From positions 35,308,393-35,372,392 of the forward strand of contig NC_092054.1 of assembly GCF_003086295.3 (NCBI RefSeq): a stretch of 64,000 nucleotides of DNA, read 5' to 3'. The translations under genes were made by a program, and so were the position numbers. The notes beneath the pieces were generated by a model. That model ran no database searches and was not told where the DNA came from. It worked only from the letters and a program-made list of their open reading frames with translations. Source of the stretch: Arachis hypogaea (lineage: Eukaryota > Streptophyta > Magnoliopsida > Fabales > Fabaceae). Below, one piece after another: positions 18,872 through 29,825 of this stretch. Numbering within the stretch: position 1 is the first letter of the stretch; each line of letters starts with the position of its first letter.

Positions 18872-21739
18872 TTATGGTGGTTGGTGCTTGTAGGGCCTCA
18901 ATTTGTCTCCCCTGACCGTGATCCTCTTCTTTGTTCTCTGGTGTTCAATTTCAGCATGTTCTAATGATAGTATGTTGCTGACAGTGTAGTAATCCTCGGT
19001 TTGTTGATTTGCCTCCAGCTGTTGATATATCAGTTGCACTTTGTCACCTTTAGAAAGCCCCTCTGTTGGAATCTTTCTATTCTTCCAGCCCCTTTTTGCT
19101 TTGTTTCTGCGCTTCATCTTTCCTTTTGTTGGTCTTTCTTTTCTGGCTGTAGGCTTTCCTTGGGGACCTCTCTTCTCAGTGGCCAATACTCTAACATCCT
19201 CTTGGGCTTTTTCATCAGTCTGCACAGTCCTTAGCATTGGGATGTTGCTGTGACTTTCCTGGTCACTCTTCATATAGTCTTTCTTCTCCTTGCTAAATTG
19301 TGCCTCTGGTAATACCTTCAGAGTGATGCTTTGGTCATGCATCCTGAGAGTTAATTCCCCTTCCTCTACATCTATGATAGCTCTAGCAGTGGCCAAGAAT
19401 GGCCTTCCCAGTATAACAGAGTCACCATCATCATTGTTTGATTCTAGAACCATAAAATCAGCAGGGTATATAAAACTGTCCACCTTGACCAAAAGATTTT
19501 CAATTACACCCCTGGGATATACCATTGACTTGTCTACCAGCTCCAGAGACATTTGTGTTGGTTTAACCTCCTCTATATGCAGCTTTTTCACCAAGGAGGA
19601 TGATATTAAGTTAATACTTGCTCCGAGATCACACATTGCTTTAGTGATTGTCAATTTCCCAATGGTGCAAGGCAACAGGAAGCTTCCTGGGTCCTCAAGC
19701 TTGGGAGGAAGCCCCTTTTGAATCAAGGCCCTGCATTCCTCAGCAATCATTATGGTTTCTTTCTCATCCCAGCTTCTTTTCTTGTTGATAAGATCCTTCA
19801 GAAACTTGGAATATAGAGGCATTTGCTCAAGTGCTTCAGCCAAGGGAATATTGATTTCCAGCTTCTTAAAAGTCTCAAGGAATTTGTGAAAATGCTGGTC
19901 TTTAATCTCTTTGTTGAACCTCTGAGGGTAAGGCAGTGGAGGTGTGATGCTTTTTCCTATTTGCTGCTGCCCCTGAGCTACTTCCTTTGAGCTATGTGGC
20001 TGGTTGTCCTTCTCTTTGAATTTCTCAGTGCCTTTGTTTGGCATCACAACTTGCTTCTCAGCCTCATCTGCCTTTGTTTGCTTCTCATCCTCCGTTGGTT
20101 CTTTGATGTTCTCTGCTTGCTTATTTGTAGTGTCATTGTTGCTTATCAATGTTCTCCCACTCCTCAATTGTATTGCCTTGCATTCTTCCTTGGGATTTGG
20201 GATTGTGTCACTGGGCAGTGAGTTTGAAGGTCTCTCAATAGATACTTGCTTGGAGAGTTGCCCCATCTGTCTCTCTAGGCTCTTCATAGAAGCTTCCTGA
20301 TTCTTGGCTACCATTTCTTGGTGTTTCAACATTTTGTCTATCATGGCCTCCAAGTGAGTGATTCTTTGGGCTTCAGGTGATATTTGAGGTGGGTTATGAG
20401 ATGTGGGTGGTGGATGGTAGGCATTTTGGTTGGTGGATTGGTTATTAGATTGGTATTGGTTGAGGTTGGGGTAGTTGTTTTGAGGTTTTCTGTAGGGGTT
20501 TTGGTTAGTCTGCTGCTGGTTGTGATTTTGGTTGCTTCTTGGGTTGTGTTGGTTTGAGTTCCTCTGCCATGGTTGTTGGTTTTGGGTATGGTTATCTCCC
20601 CATCTGAGGTTTGGGTGGTTTTTCCAGGATGGATTGTATGTATCACCATACACTTCATTTGGTCCTTGGTTGTGCATATACTGTACTTGCTCTTGTTGTT
20701 GTTCTTCTTGAGTTTCTTCACTCTGTCCCCATGTGGTTGATGGTTGGCTGGTGTTAACTGCTGCAACTTGGAGACTATCAATCCTCTTGGCCATTTGCTC
20801 AAATTGTTGTTGAATTTGTTGTTGCATCATCTTGTTTTGAGCTAGGATTGAATCCACTCCTTCTAGCTCCATTACTCCTCTCCTTTGTGATGGTTGGCGG
20901 CCTCTTTGATGAGCAAAGAAATATTGGTTGTTGGACACCATATCAATGAGTTCTTGAGCCTCTTCTGCAGTTTTTATGAGTTGCAAGGAACCTCCAACTG
21001 AGTGATCCAAAGCTTCCTGGGACTTCAGTGTTAAGCCTTCATAGAAGTTTTGAAGTTTCTCCCACTCATTAAACATAGCAGGGGGACATTTCCTGATCAG
21101 AGCTTTGTACCTTTCCCATGCCTCATAGATGGGTTCGGCCTCCATTTGTGTAAATGTTTGAACCTCAGCCTTTAACCTTATAATCCTCTGAGGTGGATAA
21201 AATTTTGCAAGGAACTTAGTTACCAAATCATCCCAGTTGTTGATGCTGTCTCTTGGAAAAGATTCTAACCATTGAGTGGCCTTGTCCCTGAGAGAAAATG
21301 GGAATAGCATCAGCTTGTAACTGTCAGGGGGCACTCCATTAGTTTTGACAGTGTTGCATATCCTCAAGAAAGTGGATAAATGTTGATGTGGGTCCTCAAG
21401 TGGTCCTCCACCAAAAGAGCAATTGTTCTGAACCAAAGTGATGAGTTGTGGCTTGAGTTCAAAATTGTTAGCATTGACATTTGGAGCCAAGATGCTGCTC
21501 CCACAATGTCTAGGATTTGCAAAGGTGTAGGAAGCCAAAACTCTCCTCTGGGGTGGGTTGCCATTGTTGTTGTCTTCTCCACCTGGTGGATTGGTTAAAT
21601 GTTCATCCATCTCTTGGAATTCTTCGTCTGATTCTTCTTTTCCAACAATACTTTTCCCTCTTTCAGCTCTCCTTAACCTCCTGAGAGTTCTTTCGTCTTG
21701 TTCATGAAAATTGGGTATGGTTCTTCTTGTACCTGACAT
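18872..21739 (-). CDS. gag-pro: Gag-protease polyprotein of element C
   Basis: 955 aa, open. Start chosen at MSGTRRTIP because it matches the family N-terminus better; an in-frame ATG at 21775 would add 12 hydrophobic residues. Gag domain spans about residues 90-320 (L-F-P-F-S-L-R-D, F-L-A-K-F-Y-P-P, Y-E-A-W-E-R). An Asn/Gln-rich stretch follows at about 340-480, then E-C-K-A-I-Q-L-R-S-G and an aspartic protease with C-D-L-G-A-S near residue 704. No zinc knuckle is evident. The last 60 residues (G-D-K-V-Q-L ... V-R-G-D-K-L-R-P-Y) resemble the integrase C-terminal end of Athila-like pol, so the gene may be a gag-pro-pol with reverse transcriptase to integrase core deleted. The PBS lies 170 bp upstream. 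Confidence 0.9.
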   Translation of the reverse strand: MSGTRRTIPNFHEQDERTLRRLRRAERGKSIVGKEESDEEFQEMDEHLTNPPGGEDNNNGNPPQRRVLASYTFANPRHCGSSILAPNVNANNFELKPQLITLVQNNCSFGGGPLEDPHQHLSTFLRICNTVKTNGVPPDSYKLMLFPFSLRDKATQWLESFPRDSINNWDDLVTKFLAKFYPPQRIIRLKAEVQTFTQMEAEPIYEAWERYKALIRKCPPAMFNEWEKLQNFYEGLTLKSQEALDHSVGGSLQLIKTAEEAQELIDMVSNNQYFFAHQRGRQPSQRRGVMELEGVDSILAQNKMMQQQIQQQFEQMAKRIDSLQVAAVNTSQPSTTWGQSEETQEEQQQEQVQYMHNQGPNEVYGDTYNPSWKNHPNLRWGDNHTQNQQPWQRNSNQHNPRSNQNHNQQQTNQNPYRKPQNNYPNLNQYQSNNQSTNQNAYHPPPTSHNPPQISPEAQRITHLEAMIDKMLKHQEMVAKNQEASMKSLERQMGQLSKQVSIERPSNSLPSDTIPNPKEECKAIQLRSGRTLISNNDTTNKQAENIKEPTEDEKQTKADEAEKQVVMPNKGTEKFKEKDNQPHSSKEVAQGQQQIGKSITPPLPYPQRFNKEIKDQHFHKFLETFKKLEINIPLAEALEQMPLYSKFLKDLINKKRSWDEKETIMIAEECRALIQKGLPPKLEDPGSFLLPCTIGKLTITKAMCDLGASINLISSSLVKKLHIEEVKPTQMSLELVDKSMVYPRGVIENLLVKVDSFIYPADFMVLESNNDDGDSVILGRPFLATARAIIDVEEGELTLRMHDQSITLKVLPEAQFSKEKKDYMKSDQESHSNIPMLRTVQTDEKAQEDVRVLATEKRGPQGKPTARKERPTKGKMKRRNKAKRGWKNRKIPTEGLSKGDKVQLIYQQLEANQQTEDYYTVSNILSLEHAEIEHQRTKKRITVRGDKLRPYKHQPP

Positions 21740-21907
21740 ACAAGCAGAGCATAAGAGCACACAAACCAGTAACACTTCAATCTATTGCTAGAATGAAGTT
21801 TTAGTTAGCTTAAGCAAAAAATCAAACAGTTAGTGGGTTAATCAAAATTAAAGAAAAAGTGCTTGATCTAGATTACCACCTCACTTAATCATTGTCAATC
21901 TAATCAA

Positions 21908-21925
21908 TCCCCGGCAACGGCGCCA
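21908..21925 (-). other. tRNA-Asp primer-binding site of element C
   Basis: Perfect 18-base match to the plant tRNA-Asp 3' end including CCA, six bases from the 5' LTR. Confidence 0.95.
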
Positions 21926-21931
21926 AAAACT

Positions 21932-23805
21932 TGATGAGATATTTTGGAGGAAAAATAAATCTCTCCCAAAACACCCAAATCTAACCGGCAAGTGCACCGG
22001 GTCGCATCAAGTAATAATAACTCACGGGAGTGAGGTCGATCCCACAGGGATTGAAGGATTGAGCAATTTTAGTTTAGTGGTTGATTTAGTCAAGCGAATC
22101 AAGTGTTGGTTGGGTGATTTGTGACTTGCAGAATGTAATTTGCATTGAAGTAAAGAGAACAAGAAATAAATTGCTGAAACTTAAAGAACAAGAAATTAAA
22201 TGGCAGAAACTTAAAGTGCAAGAAATGTAAATTGTGGAATCTTAAAGTGCAAAGAATGTAAATTGCTTGAAATGTAAAGGGGATTGGGATGTGGATTTGC
22301 AGAATTTAAACAAGGAAAAATTAAATTGCATCAAACAGAAGAGTAAAAGGGAATTGGGATTGAACCGGATATGAAGCAGAAAAGTAAATGAATATAAGAA
22401 AGCAATAAACAGAGAAGTGAAATGAAAAATTCAGATCTCAGGACCCAGAGACTAGAAAACCAAGTCTAGATCTCAATGCCTTCCTAGATCCAACAAGAAC
22501 AATTGCAAGGAAATTGTAAATTGCAAAGGAAAGAGATGAAGAACAATGAACCGGAAATGGAATTCAATTAACAGTAAAGAAACAGAGAGATCCAAGATTG
22601 AGATTGAAACAGAATTTCTTCAATTCTCCAATCCAAGATCCAAGACAAATGTAAATGGAAAATGAAAGCAATGAAAGCAAGAAATTAAAGTTCACTCAAG
22701 TTCAAAAGCTCTCCGAAAACTATTATGAAAATTCTAAAAGGAAAGCTCCTTGAATAACTTGAATTCTATCCTATTTATACACTTTCAAAAATGATCTTCA
22801 AGCCTTGAGTTGGGCCTTTGCTCTTGGTGGAATTGGGTTGAAAGAGGCCTTGGTTGATTGCTCTTGAAGTTTGGAGAAGAACCGAAGTGAACTAATTGAA
22901 CCGGTTTTGACGTTAGCAAAAGTTGGACCAAAAGTTTGAGCCAAAGTTAGGCAAACTTTTCATAGCAGCAAACATATTTTACTGGTATGGATGTTGGTGC
23001 CAACGTTAGGGGTCTAACTTTGACCCTAACGTTGGCAATGCCTTGTGTGCTAGTGGCGCCAACGTTAGCCTCCAAGTTAGGGGGCTAACGTTGGCGCAAA
23101 CGTTGGCCCTTCCCCCTTTGTAATTCATGTGCCAACGTTAGCCTCCAAGTTAGGGGGCTAACGTTGGCGCAAACGTTGGCTCCTTCCCCATTGTAATTCA
23201 TGTGCCAACGTTAGCCTCCAAGTTAGGGGGCTAACGTTGGCGCAAACGTTGGTGCCCAGGGGAGAACTTCTCAAGTTCCAACGTTAGCCTCCAAGTTAGG
23301 TGGCTAACGTTGGGGCTAACTTTTGCCTCTTCCTTGAATATTTATGTGCCAACGTTAGCCTCCAAGTTAGGGGGCTAACGTTGGCGCAAACGTGGGATGG
23401 CCAGGGAGGAAATTTCAAGTTCCAACGTTAGCCTCCAAGTTAGGGGGCTAACGTTGGGGCTAACTTCATGCTTCCTGGTTCAATTTCACTTATTCCATTG
23501 TCCTCTCTTCACTTCTAGGCATTCCTCTTTGCTTCAACCTTTCTCGAAGCTTTCTTCACCTATCATTAATCAACCAAACTCATCAAAGCTATGCTCAAAA
23601 ATCATGAGATCTTCATTCTTTCATAATATGCAACAAATATAGCATAAAACCTCATGAAATGGCATGAATTCATATATGGTTGGTTCAATCAAGGGAAACA
23701 TAAAAATCTACTCAATTAGCTTGCTTGTAGCTCAAGAAAGTGCATAATTCTAATGAAAACAAAAGAAAAAGACTAGTTAAAATAGGCTAGGATGACTTGT
23801 CATCA
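21932..23805 (-). mobile_element. 5' LTR of element C
   Basis: 1874 bp, 129 bp longer than the 3' LTR, mainly because its minisatellite has six units instead of four. TATA box at 22772-22779 (minus strand). Confidence 0.93.
23058..23464. repeat. 73-bp minisatellite in 5' LTR of C, six units
   Basis: Units start at 23058, 23131, 23204, 23277, 23348 and 23421, with spacing 73, 73, 73, 71 and 73. Each has the 13-bp inverted repeat described for the 3' LTR. The two additional units lie around 23277-23420. Confidence 0.9.
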
Positions 23806-23810
23806 CTTTC

Positions 23811-25179
23811 CTGCTGTCTTCATCCAATCAGTCCTACTCCTTTCTATGACTGGCTTTATGTAAGGACATCACCTTTGTCAATGGCTACTTTTGATCCTCT
23901 CTGGAAAATGGTTCGATGCGCTGTCACTGCATGGCTAATCGTCTGGAGGCATCACCGTTGTCAATGGATGCGTCCCATCCTCTTGTGAAAATGGTCCAAA
24001 TGCTCTGTCACAGTGCGGCTAATCATCTGAGGTTCTCGATCATACTGGAATAGGATTCACCCTCCTTTTGCGTCTGTCACTATGCCCAGCACTCGCGAGT
24101 TTGAAGTTCGTCACAGTCATTCAATCCCAGAGTCCTACTCGGAATACCACAGACAAGGTTTAGACTTTTCGGACTCTCATGAATGCCGCCATCAATCTAG
24201 CTTATACCACGAAGATTCTGATTAAGAGATCCAAGAGATACTCATTCAATCTAAGGTGGAATGGAAGTGGTTGTCAGGCACGCGTTCGTGGGGGAATGAT
24301 GATGATTGTCACGTTCATCACATTCAGGTTGAAGTGCGAATGAATATCTCAGAAGCGAAATAAGTTGAATTGAATAGAAAAACAGTAGTACTTTACATTA
24401 ATCTTTGAGGAACAGCAGAGCTCCACACCTTAATCTATGGAGTGCAGAAACTCTACCGTATGAAAATACATAAGTGATAATGGTCCAGGCATGGCCGAAT
24501 GGCCAGCCCCCATGAAAGTCTAAGATAGCATAAAACTGATCAAAGATGTCTAATACAATAGTAAAAAGTCCTATTTATACTAAACTAGTTACTAGGGTTT
24601 ACAGAAGTAAGTAATTGATGCATAAATCCACTTCCGGAGCCCACTTGGTGTGTGCTTGGGCTGAGCTTGAATGTTACACGTGTAGAGGTCAATCTTGGAG
24701 TTGAACGCCAGTTTGTAACGTATTTCTGGCGTTCAACTCTGGCTTGTGACGTGTTTCTGGCGTTTAACTCCAGACAGCAGTGTAGAACTGGCGTTCAACG
24801 CCCTTTTACATCATCTAAACTCGGCCAAAGTATGGACTATTATATATTGCTGGAAAGCCCTGGATGTCTACTTTCTAACGCAATTAGAAGCGCGCCATTT
24901 TGAGTTCTGTAGCTCGAGAAAATCCACTTTGAATGCAGGGAGGTCAGAATCCAACAGCATCAGCAGTCCTTCTTCAACCTCTGAATCTGATTTTTGCTCA
25001 AGTCCCTCAATTTCAGCCAGAAAATACCTGAAATCACAAAAAAACATACAAACTCATAGTAAAGTCCAGAAATGTGAATTTAACATAAAAACTAATGAAA
25101 ACATCCCTAAAAGTAACCAGATTCTACTAAAAACATACTAAAAACAGTGCCAAAAAGCGTATAAATTATCCGCTCATCA
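23811..25179 (-). mobile_element. LTR3 of array B, right part
   Basis: Resumes LTR3 after element C and ends at the expected TCATCA terminus. It includes the GGCGTT dyads (about 24700-24805) and TATA box 24572-24579. The five bases after it (TTAGG) should be repeated at the far left end of array B, outside the window. Confidence 0.92.
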
Positions 25180-27054
25180 TTAGGTGAAGAAGAAAGTTTA
25201 GAAAGCATGATTAGAGAAGAGTAGAATGATTACCCTATACACTTGAGTGATTAGAGTATACATACACTACCAGTAAGGGTTCAATGCTTGATTCTATGTT
25301 CCCTGCTTTCATGAGCTGTCTTCTTACAAGTTTACTTGTCTTTTACTATATGATTTAAATTAGTGATATTTGATTTATATTTGTCTTGAAGAACTTATTT
25401 ATTTTTAACCAAGTAGGCAAAATCATTTTAGCATATAGTTGCATTCATACATAGGTTGCATTGCATTGCATGAGTCTTACTTTTCCTTACTCATTTATTT
25501 TATCTCCTTAAGCTAAGCATGAGGACATGCTAATGTTTATAAACCACTATTTTATGGTTTATCTTGTGTTTGATTGAGTGGTTTTATCAAGTCTTTACCC
25601 ACTTATTCATATGAATTGCATGATTTTACAATTCCTTCCTAAGTTTGTTCTATGGTTGAAAACTTGCTTCCTAGAGATCTTTAATTAGTATATTCTCCTT
25701 TATACCATTCGATGTCGTGATCCGTGTGTTAAGTGTTTCAGGCTTTATAGGGCAGGAATGGCTTAGAGAATGGAGAGGAAGCTTGCAAAAATGGAAGGAA
25801 CACAAGAAACCTAAGGAGGTAACCAGCGAGCACCGACGTGCACGCATGGCTCACGCGAGCGCGTGGAATGGAGAAAATTACAGCGACGCGAACGCGTGAC
25901 TGACGCGTACACGTGGATTGAAGTCTGCACAAAAGACGCGCACGCGTCGACGACGCGTACGCACTAAATGACGTGCACGTGTGACTGACGCATACGCGTG
26001 ACCTGCGCGATCTGCAGAAATAACAGAAAACGCTGGGGGCAATTTTGGGCCGCGTTTTGACCCAGTTTTTGGCCCAGAAACACAGAATAAAGCCAGGGAA
26101 CATGCAGAGACTCAAAACACATTCACACATTCTCATTTGGATAGTTTTTAGGTTTTTAGATCTGAATCTAGAGAGACACTACTCTTCCTCTAGGTTCTCT
26201 TTACATTCATAGTTTATTAGTTTATTGCTTTTGCTTTTGGATGTTGAAGAGTCATCATCTCCGTTGAAGATACTATTTTAGTTTGTTTCCTTACTTACTT
26301 TTTTATTTATTCCATATTCTTAATTCTTGTTTAGAGTGGTAATTGGATTATTTTAGATTTATTTAATGCAAGGGATTACTTTTATCTTTAATTAATTTTC
26401 AAAGCTTTATTTTATTTAATTTATCATGTCTTCTTCTTATATTCTTATGGGCATTACATTCATGTCAATGGAGTAGATTCTCCACTTGACATGGGGGTTG
26501 ATTAGGAGGAGACACTTGAGTTGGAATGCTCAAGTGCTTAGTTAAATTAAAAGTTGTTGGCTAATTCTGTATTTACTAACGCTAGACCTTCCCAAGGGAG
26601 AGGACTAGGATTTGCGAATAAGAGTTAGCTCAATCACTTGACTTTCCTTTATTTAGTAAGGGTTAACTAAGTGAAAATAACAACCTCTTTATACTACACT
26701 TGAGAGAATTCCAACAAGGATAGAACTTCTAATTAATCATTCCCCCAGTCAAGGCTTTTTATTTTGAATAATATAAATTCCTTTTAATTTTCACTGCCCT
26801 TAATCACAATTTTTTATTTTCTGTTATCCAACTCTCAAAATTCTCGGAAAACTCCTGATTAATAACTTAGCACCCTTTCTAGCAACTCGTTGGGAGATGA
26901 CCTGGGACTCATACTCCCAGTATTTTTTATTCTAAACTTTTATGACAACTTTTCTAAATTGATGAGGTGGATTTTTGCTGGTTAAGAGCTATACTCACAA
27001 TGCTGTTCTATTATATTATAATGTCTTAATTGGTCTAACTTTCGCCCCTCGTCA
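25180..27054 (+). mobile_element. Element D: 3' internal end and 3' LTR
   Basis: 25180-25536 matches the 3' internal region of family G (compare 32960-33140) and carries a hairpin with loop GAGGAC (25516-25531). The LTR starts at about 25537 (TTATAAACC where relatives have TGATAAACC) and ends ...CGTCA at 27054. The polypurine tract expected between hairpin and LTR is missing. The LTR resembles those of E and F over its 3' half. The rest of D lies left of the window because array B is inserted at 25180. Confidence 0.75.
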
Positions 27055-27617
27055 AGCGTCATTGACGCTAACGCGTGAAGAGGGATAGGTGGGGATGACA
27101 CGTACGCGTGAAGCACGTGTACGCATCGACGAGAATCGTGCTAAACGCACGAATCCAGCGTCGTTTTGGCGCAACTCTCTGTTTCAATTGAGGGGAAAAA
27201 ATTTTCATGCGACGTGTATACGTCGCTCACGCCCACGCTAGGTTGCTAAGGTGAAAATGACGCGTACGCGTCATTGACGTGCACGCGTGGGCCAATTTGT
27301 GCTCATCGCACACCAGCCGCATGATTTCATTCCAACATTCTGGGCGTTGGATGTTGACGCCGATTTGGACTTGACACCCACGCTTGGTGTTTTTTTTTTC
27401 CTTTTTTTTAATTTTTTTCTTCTTTTTTTATTCTTTTTTTCATATCTTTTATTTTTTCATATATTTTCTTTTTTTTATTTTTTTTTGGATATGCAGAATG
27501 AAAAATGCAGATGCTGATGCGGATGTTATGAATGATACTAGGGAAAATAAAATAAAATAGAACTAAAAACAAACAAAACGAAATAAAATTAAAATTGAAA
27601 GAGAACGATCAAACCAT

Positions 27618-27667
27618 GGTGGATTGTCTCCCACCTAGCACTTTTAGTTAAAGTCCTTAAGTTGGAC
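27618..27667 (-). ncRNA. Post-stop double hairpin (element I)
   Basis: Hairpin 1 stem GTCC/GGAC, 17-nt spacer, hairpin 2 stem GGTGGG/TCCACC with one G-U pair and loop AGACAA. It starts 17 nt after the ORF stop. Confidence 0.55.
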
Positions 27668-27684
27668 ATTTGGTGAGCTCCTTG

Positions 27685-28503
27685 TCATGGTGGCTTATGC
27701 TTGAACTCATCCAGAAATCTCCACCAACGTTTGCAATTCCAATAGCCTCCGGGGTCCCAAACTAGGCACGTAAAGCCCTTGAGCAAGTTAAAGTCGGTAA
27801 GCAGGTTCCAGGAGTACTGATTATCAGAATGAATTCCAAGATCCCAAACCTTGCTTTTGTACTCGTCTTCTTGTTGACCATCTTTGTTCCATCCGGGTGG
27901 TAAGCAATTTGAACTCTCACTGAGATACCCAAATATCTTCCGAGACCCATTCAATCGAGCTCTATACCAATCCTTGCACTTCCATTTGGAGCGTAGAATC
28001 GTATTGAATCTTGTATGCCAACTCCTATTACTAACTATCTCCCTCTTACTCTTAAAGCCACAGAGAGCTCTAAGCTGGCCATCGGTTTCAAGCAAACCAT
28101 ATCCCAGTGGAAAGGCGAAGATAAAGGCTAAGAATTTTACCCACTTGAAGTTTGTATTGGGTGGTAATGGCCTTGGGAGAGGTGTTTCCAGTGGTCTTTC
28201 AAGCTCTACTTCCTTGTACTCCCCTGTGAATTCTGCCACTTCCTTGCAAACTTCTTCTTCAACTGCAACCACGTCTTGATCAAGGTCTTCGATTTCTTCC
28301 TCATCACTCAAGTCATAAGTTGGAGGTTGAGAAAAATCTACCTCCACATCATCTTTATATTCACTTGGGAAAGATTCATCAAGCTCAAGGAGTTCAAATT
28401 TGGATGCAACTTCATCATTAAGAGAGCTTGATTCATGATAATTAAGGCATAGGAAACATGTTTTCACATATATCACAGAATAAGGAAGGAATTGTAAAAC
28501 CAT
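27685..28503 (-). pseudogene. Orphan element-H-type protein, LTR-fused fragment
   Basis: 272-codon open frame. From about residue 24 to the end it aligns with the C-terminal half of the 544-aa protein of element H. Both have the acidic segment with YDLSDEEEIED, the PLPRPLPPNTNFKWVK block, WYR-RLNGSRK and the terminus WDPGGYWNC-WWRFLDEFKHKP. The first 23 codons, including the ATG, come from LTR U3 sequence joined by a deletion near 28440. No domain is recognised. The frame has no stop over about 250 codons despite the age of the copy. Confidence 0.65.
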
Positions 28504-28589
28504 GCAAATTGTATGAATAAGTGAGTAAAGACTTGATAAAAACCATTCAATTGAGCATAAGATAAATCATAAAATAGTGGTTTATCACC

Positions 28590-29825
28590 TTACAAAAAAT
28601 GTTAAGAGAATGCATGACCATTTGGACCTGACTCTTTGTAGCCTGACAAAAGAGTAAGAGATCATCTGCAAACATCAAATGAGAAAATTTTTGGCCACCT
28701 CTAGTGACAGAAACTGGTTTCCACACACCCTCGACCACCTTATTAGATATATAGCAAGCAAGTCTTTTCATACAAAGCACAAATAAGTAAGGAGACATTG
28801 GATCGCCCTGTCTAGGCCCCCTTCTAGGAGCAAAACTATCCATTCTATTCCCATTCCACATAATAGAAAGAGATGTTGCACGGACACAATTCATAATCAA
28901 ATTAACAGTGATGATAGGAAAACCAAAAGCAATGAAAGTACTCTCCAAAAACCTTCAATCCACCCTATCATAAGCTTTTTCAAGATCAATTTTAAAAGCA
29001 AGAGTACCTTTCTTGGATTTTGTATGATTCATGAAATTCAGAATTTCTTGGGCCACAATAATATTATCAGGAGCACCACGACCCGGAATAAAACCCCCTT
29101 GTAAAGGACTAACAATATCTGGAAGAAAAGGCCGAAGTCGATTAGTCAATACTTTAGTGATAATTTTATAAACAACATTACACAAGCTAATAGGCCTGAA
29201 ATCCTTCATAAAGGTAGGGTTATCAATTTTAGGAATAAGCACAATCAGAGTTTCCATGATGCTAGGATTTAAGTACTCTCCCAAAAAAGCGCTCCGGACA
29301 ATATTCCAAATCTCAGTGCCTACTATCTCCCAATATTCTTTAAAAAAATAAGCTTGAAAGCCATCTGGACCAGGAGCCTTAAAAGGGCTCATACTAAATA
29401 CTGCTGACTTGACTTCTGCAAAAGAGACAGGGTCAATTAACTTAGCACAAGCCTTAATGCTTAGAGTGGGCATCGGAACATCCCCTAAACAATCAACCTC
29501 AACCTCTTCCGTTGTACCAAAGAGATTCTTGTAAAAAGAGAGGGCTTCTTCCTGGAGAATATCTGAATCAGTAGACTAAGACCCATATCTAACATATAAT
29601 CCATGTACTCTATTATGGTTTCTATGCACCAAAGTCTGAAGATGAAAGAATTTAGTGTTTCTATCCCCATACTTGACCCACTGCTCTCTAGATTTCTGGT
29701 ACCAAAAAAGTTCCTCTTGCAATAAAAGCCTATTATAATCTTCCCTCAGTTCAGCTTCTTTAATTCTCAGAGATAACACATCGGTAACCTCCAAACGCCG
29801 TTGAATCTGATCAATTTAATATTCC
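28590..29825 (-). pseudogene. LINE reverse transcriptase, broken
   Basis: Reverse transcriptase of the L1 clade in one frame. FKAPGPDGFQ, PISLCNVVYKI, the GFIPGRGAPDNI segment, AFKIDLEKAYDRVD, GPRQGDPMSPYLF and the catalytic FADD are all visible. An in-frame stop at 28955-28957 stands where W is expected after YDRVD, and another lies at about 29576-29578. The frame differs from that of the endonuclease, so a frameshift lies near 29800. The 3' end stops abruptly at the element I boundary, before the thumb region is complete. Confidence 0.85.

Larger units (their letters stand above)
13430..23805 (-). mobile_element. Element C: complete non-autonomous LTR retrotransposon
   Basis: 10,376 bp, bounded by TGATGA...TCATCA and flanked by the 5-bp duplication CTTTC (13425-13429, 23806-23810). 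Order on the minus strand: 5' LTR, tRNA-Asp PBS, gag-pro, double hairpin, accessory ORF, hairpin plus PPT, 3' LTR. There is no reverse transcriptase, RNase H or integrase. Its LTRs differ at only a few positions apart from repeat-number changes, and both ORFs are open, so it is the most recent complete insertion here. It interrupts LTR3 of array B. Confidence 0.95.
27055..28587 (-). mobile_element. Element I: deleted relative of element H
   Basis: Minus-strand element with the same order as H: CpG-rich dyad region (27055-27292), T-rich stretch, double hairpin (27618-27667), ORF (27685-28503), then the U3 end of an LTR (about 28440-28587, terminus ...TTTATCA). The rest of the 5' LTR, the PBS and the first half of the ORF are deleted. 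Its left end is cut by D. Its right end abuts the LINE at 28588. Confidence 0.75.

Noticed and set aside
19001..20300. Plus-strand frames opposite gag-pro of C
   Set aside because: Antisense shadows of a well-supported minus-strand ORF with recognisable gag and protease.
21908..21925. tRNA-Asp gene fragment
   Set aside because: Only the last 18 bases match tRNA-Asp and they touch an LTR, which is a primer-binding site, not a tRNA gene.
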